From: Acidobacteriota bacterium
GTDB taxonomy: Bacteria > Acidobacteriota > Blastocatellia > Pyrinomonadales > Pyrinomonadaceae
Length of the DNA stretch: 64,000 bases
Assembly (NCBI GenBank): GCA_020200235.1
Contig: JAIVJC010000134.1
Span: 25,875 to 89,874, forward strand
Reading direction: 5' to 3'
Shown here: piece after piece, positions 58,714 to 64,000 of the stretch
Layout: every line of letters starts with the position of its first letter
Numbering within the stretch: position 1 is the first letter of the stretch
Made by a program: the position numbers and the translations under genes
Notes under the pieces: generated by a model
What the model was told of the DNA's origin: nothing
Databases searched by the model: none
Seen by the model: the letters and a program-made list of their open reading frames with translations, nothing else

Positions 58714-61014
58714 TCAGTCGTTCGTCGGCGGTCGCTCGCGCGTCGGCTTCGCCGACTCGCGCGCGGGCTCGCTCTTCGACGGCGGGGGCGCCGACTTCTC
58801 CTCGCGCTGCGGGGGCGGCGACGAAGGTCGCTCCTCACGCGGGGGCGGCGACTGACGCTCCTCGCGAGGCGGGGGCGACTGACGCTCCTCGCGCTGAGGC
58901 GCGGGTGGCTCTTCGCGGCGCGACGGGTCGGGTCGCTCGTAGCGCGGCGCGGGCTCCGCGCGGCGTTCGGGCTCGCGGCGCTCGACCGGCGGCTCGCGCC
59001 GCTCGACGGGCGAGGGCTTGTATTCGGGCCGCTCGCGGCTGCGCTCCGGCATCGCGGGTCGCGACTCGCGTGCGTCGGGTTGAGTGGGGCGCTCGTAGGG
59101 CGAGAGGGTCTTGTCGCGCTCGCCGCCATCGCGCCGCTCGCGGTCGGCGGGCTTGGTCTTGCGCTCCCCCTCGCCCGCGCCGGCGCCGCCACCACCATCG
59201 CGCGTTCGCGTGTCCTCCGAGTCGGGCGTCGGACGCACGGGTCGGATCGTGCGCTTCGGATCGTCGCCGCCGTTCTTCTCCCCGCCCGCCTTCTCGCCGC
59301 GCGCGTCGTTCGGGTTGTTCGTCGCGTCGGGCACGCGGATCGGTCGCGACGGTCTCGCGACCGCGCCCGTCGCGCGCGCGTCGCCTCCGACGTTGCCGCC
59401 GCTCGTGCGGCGCACGGGGTCTGCGCCGTTCACGTCCTTGAACGAGTCGCCGCCCTTCGCGCCTTTGGTCACGGCGGGCTCGCGGTTGTCGAGGATGCGC
59501 GCGCGGCGCAGCGTCTCGTCGAGCGCGACGCCAGCCTTGCGCGACGCCGCGCCGGTCGGTCGCTCCGCGACCTTGAGCGTCGGGACGCCCGCCGCGTCGC
59601 CGCCGCGCGCGGCCATCCCTGCGCGCTTGCTCTCGCTCAGGCGATCGCGCAGGTTCGCCATCCCGCCCTCGCCCTCGACGGGGCGGACGGCGAGGCGACC
59701 GCGCACCGGATCGGTCGCGAGCGCGAGCTTCGCGGCGCTCACGTCCGTCGGTTGCGGGCGCACGTTGCCCCTGCCGAAGTCGCGCGCCGGGAGACCGGAG
59801 ACGGCACGCGCCCAGATCGGGTTGACGCGCTTGATGTCCGCCAGCTCCTTGCGCTGACGTGCCTCGATCCGGTTGCGGTCGCGCGCGCGCCGCCAGAAGT
59901 TCGACTGCGGATCGGAATGGTGGTAGGGGAGCGGGTACCAGCAGACGTGATTGCCGAAAGAGAGGTGGACGTTGACGAAGGCGACGAGCGCCGGACGCCA
60001 CCAACTGCGGTGGCGGTAGCCGTAGTAGCCGCGCGGAGCCCAGCTCCAATAATTATCGACGTAGACCCAGCGACCGTAGTGATAGGGAGCCCATCCCCAC
60101 GGCTCGTCGCCGACCCACGTCCAGCCGTAGGGCGGGCACCAGCTCCAGTGACCGTAGCGGTACGGAGCCCAGTCGTAATAGTTGTTGATGACGGTCGTGC
60201 GCGGCCGCCAGACGTAGCCGTAATCTCTCGTCTGCACCCAGTCGCCGTAGGCGTCCAGCTCCTCGCCGCCGACGACCTGATTGTCGTAGTAGCGCTCGCG
60301 GTCGTCGTAGCGCAGGCGCGCGAGGAGGTGGCGCTCGCGCTCGTCCACCCACGTGTCCCAGTTGTCGAACGGGCGCAACTCGGAGAACTCCCATTCAGCC
60401 TCGTTCGATCCGTCGCGGAAGACCGACTCGGCGACGCGACCGTCGCGCACGGTGAAGCCGGAACTTTCCGAGTAGAGTCGGGCGCGCCCGCCCTCGCGCA
60501 CAGAGACCCGCACCCTGCCGTCCTTGTCCACGTCGAGCCGGTAGAGACCCTTCGCCTGCGCGGCGACGGTGGTGGCGGGCGCGTCGATCTCGAAGTACTC
60601 GCGATCGCGCTCGAAGCGCGCGAGCCTCAGGGTCGCGGTGCCTTCCGGCAGACTGAGCGCGACGCCCTCGCTCCTCAGCGTGACGATGTCGAGCGTGGCG
60701 TACTCGCCGACGCGGACGAAGTTGCGCGAGTCGATCTGGATCTCGACGCGCGAGCCGGAGCCCGTGGCGAGCCGGTCGCCCTCGACGAGCGGCGTGTTGA
60801 GGGTGGCGCGCTCCCACTTGTCCGAGCCTGAGCGGCGCAGGCTCACGTCGCCCGCGAGCAGGCTGATGCGCGCCACGCGCGCCGTCTCCTCGTAGGCGTA
60901 GTCGTCGTCGCTCAATAGTTCGTCGTCGGCGAAGGCGACCGAGGAGCAGAGGTGGAGGGCGGTGAGTAGAAGCAAGAGAGAGAGGGCGGAGGTGACGAGA
61001 GTTCTGTAGCGCAT
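58714..61014 (-). CDS. FecR/DUF6600-type protein with long Arg/Glu/Pro-rich C-terminal tail
   Basis: Signal peptide; SGSRVEIQIDSRNFVRVGEYATL; WAPYRYGHWSWCPPYGWTWVGDEPWGWAPYHYGRWVYV. Confidence 0.88.
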   Translation of the reverse strand: MRYRTLVTSALSLLLLLTALHLCSSVAFADDELLSDDDYAYEETARVARISLLAGDVSLRRSGSDKWERATLNTPLVEGDRLATGSGSRVEIQIDSRNFVRVGEYATLDIVTLRSEGVALSLPEGTATLRLARFERDREYFEIDAPATTVAAQAKGLYRLDVDKDGRVRVSVREGGRARLYSESSGFTVRDGRVAESVFRDGSNEAEWEFSELRPFDNWDTWVDERERHLLARLRYDDRERYYDNQVVGGEELDAYGDWVQTRDYGYVWRPRTTVINNYYDWAPYRYGHWSWCPPYGWTWVGDEPWGWAPYHYGRWVYVDNYWSWAPRGYYGYRHRSWWRPALVAFVNVHLSFGNHVCWYPLPYHHSDPQSNFWRRARDRNRIEARQRKELADIKRVNPIWARAVSGLPARDFGRGNVRPQPTDVSAAKLALATDPVRGRLAVRPVEGEGGMANLRDRLSESKRAGMAARGGDAAGVPTLKVAERPTGAASRKAGVALDETLRRARILDNREPAVTKGAKGGDSFKDVNGADPVRRTSGGNVGGDARATGAVARPSRPIRVPDATNNPNDARGEKAGGEKNGGDDPKRTIRPVRPTPDSEDTRTRDGGGGAGAGEGERKTKPADRERRDGGERDKTLSPYERPTQPDARESRPAMPERSRERPEYKPSPVERREPPVERREPERRAEPAPRYERPDPSRREEPPAPQREERQSPPPREERQSPPPREERPSSPPPQREEKSAPPPSKSEPARESAKPTRERPPTND

Positions 61015-61560
61015 GGGACGCTCCTTCTTTTTCAGACTGGGCGGGACGAGGGCTCATCCGGCGCGCCGGGGAGACGAATCGGAGAGCCGGGTCTCGGAAA
61101 TTTTTTTCTCTGTGCCCGGAGAGAAATTCTTTGCGAGGTAATTTTCCGTCTGGGTGGAGAGGCGCGGAGCAAGGGGCGTGCCCGCACGTTGCGAAGAGAT
61201 TGCGAACGGGAGAGGTGCCCGTTTTCCCCAGAAAAATCGAAGTTCGCCGGCTCGCGCCCGACCGAGATGGTGCAGACGAAGCACTATATCGTGTGGGCGC
61301 GTGCGAGTGCGAGTGCGAGCTCGTCATCCGAAAAAAGATCGGCGGCGGCGCGCGGCTCAAGTTTTCCTCAAGTCGGCCCGCGTAGGATGCACACAGAAGC
61401 GGGGGCGAGAGGCTCTCCGGGACGCAGTTCCTCCACTTTTGGCGCAGGCTTGGAGCCGCTGGGTGGGAATCGAGAAGGCGTCCGGGACGGTCTCGGGCGA
61501 CGCCTGTCATTGATGCGCGTCAGCGTCAAAGGGGGATGACAGCGCCGCCGCCCTCGCGCG

Positions 61561-61607
61561 CGTGAGCCGCCGGACGTTGGGGGACGTCCGGCGGCTCACG
61601 AATTTTT
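61561..61607 (+). terminator. Orphan intrinsic-terminator-like hairpin upstream of receptor gene
   Basis: CGTGAGCCGCCGGACGT-TGGGGG-ACGTCCGGCGGCTCACG followed by AATTTTT. Confidence 0.75.
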
Positions 61608-61729
61608 CCGCGCGCGCGCGTCTGCCGCCGAGCTCTCTACGAGGTTCGATAGTATTTCCGGAATCGGGTTATGCTTCCCGTCATCTTTAGTTTAAGGATC
61701 GCCGCCCTAAAATTTTTCGGGAGGATGAC

Positions 61730-64000
61730 ATGAAGATCACACGACTCGCCGCGCTCGCCGCGGCGTCGGCGTTCGCCCTGCTCCTGCTGTGCGCCCCGCT
61801 CGCCCCCGCCGTAGCGCAAGCCGCGCGGGCGACGGTCACGGGCACGGTCAAGGATCAGTCCGGCGCGGCTGTGCGGGACGCGCGCGTCTGGCTCGTCAAC
61901 ACGCAGCAAGCCGTGATGCGCTCGGCGCGGTCCGACTCCGCCGGCGCGTTCCGCTTCGAAGGCGTGCAGCCCGGCAGCTACGAGCTGCGCGTGGCGCGCG
62001 CCGACTTCGACAGCCGCCGCGTGCCCGTGCGGGTTGCGGCGGGCGAGGCGGTGGACGTGCCCGTCACGCTCGAAGTCAACCGCTTCAGCGAGCGCGTGAC
62101 GGTGACGGCGGAGACGGGGCAGGTCATGGATCGCGAGCGCGTCGCGCAGCAGGTCAACGTCATCAACGAGAGCTCCATCCAGCAGCGCGCAACGGGCGTG
62201 CTCGCGCAGGTCGCCGACGAGGAGGTCGGCGTCAACCTCCAGCGCACGAGCCCGACCATCGGCGGCATCTTCGTCCGCGGCGTGACCGGCAACAAGGTCG
62301 GCGTCTACGTCGACGGCGTGCGCTACACCACGTCCGCGCAGCGCGGCGGCATCAACACCTTCTTCAACATGAACGAGCCGTCGTCGCTGCGCGCCGTCGA
62401 GATCCTGCGCGGACCGAACTCGGCGCAGTACGGCTCGGACTCGCTCGGCGGCACGCTCCACCTCATCTCGCGCACGCCCGGCCTGGGCGGCGCGACGCCC
62501 GAGTGGCACGGCGAGCTGAACACGCACTTCACGAGCGCCGATCTCTCCTACGGCGGCAACACCCTTCTGTCCTACGGCTCGCGCCGCTTCGGGGCGCTCT
62601 TCAACCTCGCCGGCCGGCGCGTCAACACGCTGCGCGCGGGCGGCGGCGTCGACCGCCACTCGTCGGTCGAGCGCTTCCTGGGTCTCCCGTCGAGCGTGTT
62701 GGGGACGCGCCTGACCGACACGGCGTTCACGCAGTACGGCGGCACGGTTCATTTGAACTACGCGCCGACCGTCGATCAGCAGTTCGTCTTCCACTACCAG
62801 CGCAGCCAGCAGGACGGCGGCAAGCGCTACGATCAGACCGTCGGCGGCGACGGCAACCTCATCTCCGATCTCAAGAACCTGATGCTCGACTTCATGTACG
62901 GTCGCTACATGAAGCAGGGCGTCGGCTTCTTCGACAACGCGTCCGCCACCTTCTCCTACAACATCCAGCGCGAGGAGCGCGTCAACCAGGGCGGGCGCGG
63001 CAACCCCTTCGCCGCGATCACGCACCAGCCGGAGCGCACGAAAGTTTTCGGCATGAGCGCGTACGTGGACAAGCAGCTGACGCGCCACAACACGATGCTC
63101 TTCGGCGGCGACTTCTACGAGGAGCGCGTGCGCACGCGCTCCACCACGGTCGATCCGGTCGCGAACACGTCGGTCTTCTCGCGCGGGCGCGTCCCCGACG
63201 GCGCGCACTACACGACGAGCGGCGTCTACGCGCAGGACGTGCTCGACGCCGTGCCGAATCACGTGCGCATCAGCGGAGCCGTGCGCTACAACTGGGCGAA
63301 CTACCGCTCGCGCTCGGGCAACTCGCCGATCGTGAACGGTGCGCGCCTCTTCCCCGACGACTTCCTGAGCGCGCGCGACGTCTCGGGCCGTCTCGGCGTC
63401 GTCGTGACGCCGGTCGAGTCCCTTAACCTCTTCTTCAACTACAGCCGGGGTTTTCGCGCGCCGAACATCACAGACCTCGGCACGCTCGGTCTGGTCGGCA
63501 ACGGCTTCGAGGTCAACGCGACGGACGCCATCGCGCTGGGCGGCCTCGTCGGCACGACCGCCGACGCGAACGCCCGCTCGTCGGGTCGGGCGGTCTCGCT
63601 CCTCAGGTCGGAGAACAGCAACAGCTACGACGGCGGCTTCCGCTTCCACACGCGCCGCTTCGACACCGACCTGACCGTCTTCCAGAACGACATCGAGAAC
63701 GCCATCGGGCAGTCCACGCTGATCCTGCCCGCGGGCGCGGCGGGGCGCTTCCTCGGCGATCAGCGCATCACGACGCAGCTCGCCTCGGGCGCGGTCATCG
63801 TCCCGCTCTCGACCAACCCCGTGCTGGTGAGAACGAACTTCGGCGACGCGCGCTACCGCGGCCTCGAATACACCCTCGACGCGCGGCTCACCGACACGCT
63901 GCTCTTCGGCGGCAACTTCACGATGATCCGCGCCGAGGATCGCGCCAACGGGCTCCCGCCCAACATCGAGGGCGGGGTGCCGCCCGCGACCGGCTTCCTG
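61730..64000 (+). CDS. TonB-dependent receptor with carboxypeptidase-regulatory-like domain, 3' partial
   Basis: Not in ORF track because no stop within window; MKITRLAALAAASAFALLLLCAPLAPAVAQAARATVTGTVKDQSGAAVRDARVWLVNT...IGGIFVRGVTGNKVGVYVDGVRYTTSAQRGG...VEILRGPNSAQYGSDSLGGTLHLISR; gggagga RBS. Confidence 0.92.
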   Translation, partial: MKITRLAALAAASAFALLLLCAPLAPAVAQAARATVTGTVKDQSGAAVRDARVWLVNTQQAVMRSARSDSAGAFRFEGVQPGSYELRVARADFDSRRVPVRVAAGEAVDVPVTLEVNRFSERVTVTAETGQVMDRERVAQQVNVINESSIQQRATGVLAQVADEEVGVNLQRTSPTIGGIFVRGVTGNKVGVYVDGVRYTTSAQRGGINTFFNMNEPSSLRAVEILRGPNSAQYGSDSLGGTLHLISRTPGLGGATPEWHGELNTHFTSADLSYGGNTLLSYGSRRFGALFNLAGRRVNTLRAGGGVDRHSSVERFLGLPSSVLGTRLTDTAFTQYGGTVHLNYAPTVDQQFVFHYQRSQQDGGKRYDQTVGGDGNLISDLKNLMLDFMYGRYMKQGVGFFDNASATFSYNIQREERVNQGGRGNPFAAITHQPERTKVFGMSAYVDKQLTRHNTMLFGGDFYEERVRTRSTTVDPVANTSVFSRGRVPDGAHYTTSGVYAQDVLDAVPNHVRISGAVRYNWANYRSRSGNSPIVNGARLFPDDFLSARDVSGRLGVVVTPVESLNLFFNYSRGFRAPNITDLGTLGLVGNGFEVNATDAIALGGLVGTTADANARSSGRAVSLLRSENSNSYDGGFRFHTRRFDTDLTVFQNDIENAIGQSTLILPAGAAGRFLGDQRITTQLASGAVIVPLSTNPVLVRTNFGDARYRGLEYTLDARLTDTLLFGGNFTMIRAEDRANGLPPNIEGGVPPATGFL

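Noticed and set aside
61290-61325. Short GAGTGC-type hexamer repeat (gcgtgcgagtgcgagtgcgagc)
   Set aside because: Too short and simple to distinguish from chance in GC-rich non-coding DNA.
61381-61560. Cobalamin or TPP riboswitch upstream of the receptor
   Set aside because: Canonical conserved boxes not found by eye; only the terminator-like hairpin is supported.
61789-63426. Plus-strand 545-aa ORF listed in the track
   Set aside because: Arg/His-rich out-of-frame ORF; the genuine receptor frame starts at 61730 and is absent from the track only because it has no stop before the window end.

Overview
High-GC window (single contig, no rRNA/tRNA recognised) whose gene families look like Acidobacteriota, probably Blastocatellia-type. 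That placement is inference from family content: Oar-like TonB-dependent receptors, VWA-related proteins, a DUF6600/FecR protein, PPC/Calx-beta/DUF4214 proteins. About 35 plausible CDS are called. They include three TonB-dependent receptors (the last runs off the window and is missing from the ORF track), a MoxR/DUF58/DUF4129/DUF4350/SpoIIM-type cluster split by other genes, several peptidases (M61, M48, M24, S8, DUF5117-type), a CcdA/TlpA redoxin cluster, MetZ-like/MocR, FtcD and an NAD-IDH-like gene. The most interesting signal is a family of intergenic inverted repeats built from 7-nt periodic units. Different loci use different heptamers but share the same hairpin architecture, and the arms often overlap a neighbouring stop or start codon. 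One copy (16953-17392) carries a low-GC four-helix-bundle (23S-IVS/S23-type) ORF between its two 31-nt arms and sits inside an otherwise tight operon. It looks like an IVS-like mobile cassette outside rRNA, with the other hairpins as possible empty or non-autonomous relatives. Other points of interest are an aldehyde dehydrogenase lacking its catalytic middle, a frameshift-split CcdA-TlpA-redoxin fusion, a small frameshifted pseudogene, an orphan terminator upstream of the last receptor, and a dense hairpin cluster at 58.4-58.7 kb. All calls come from reading sequence and translations only; no searches were run.
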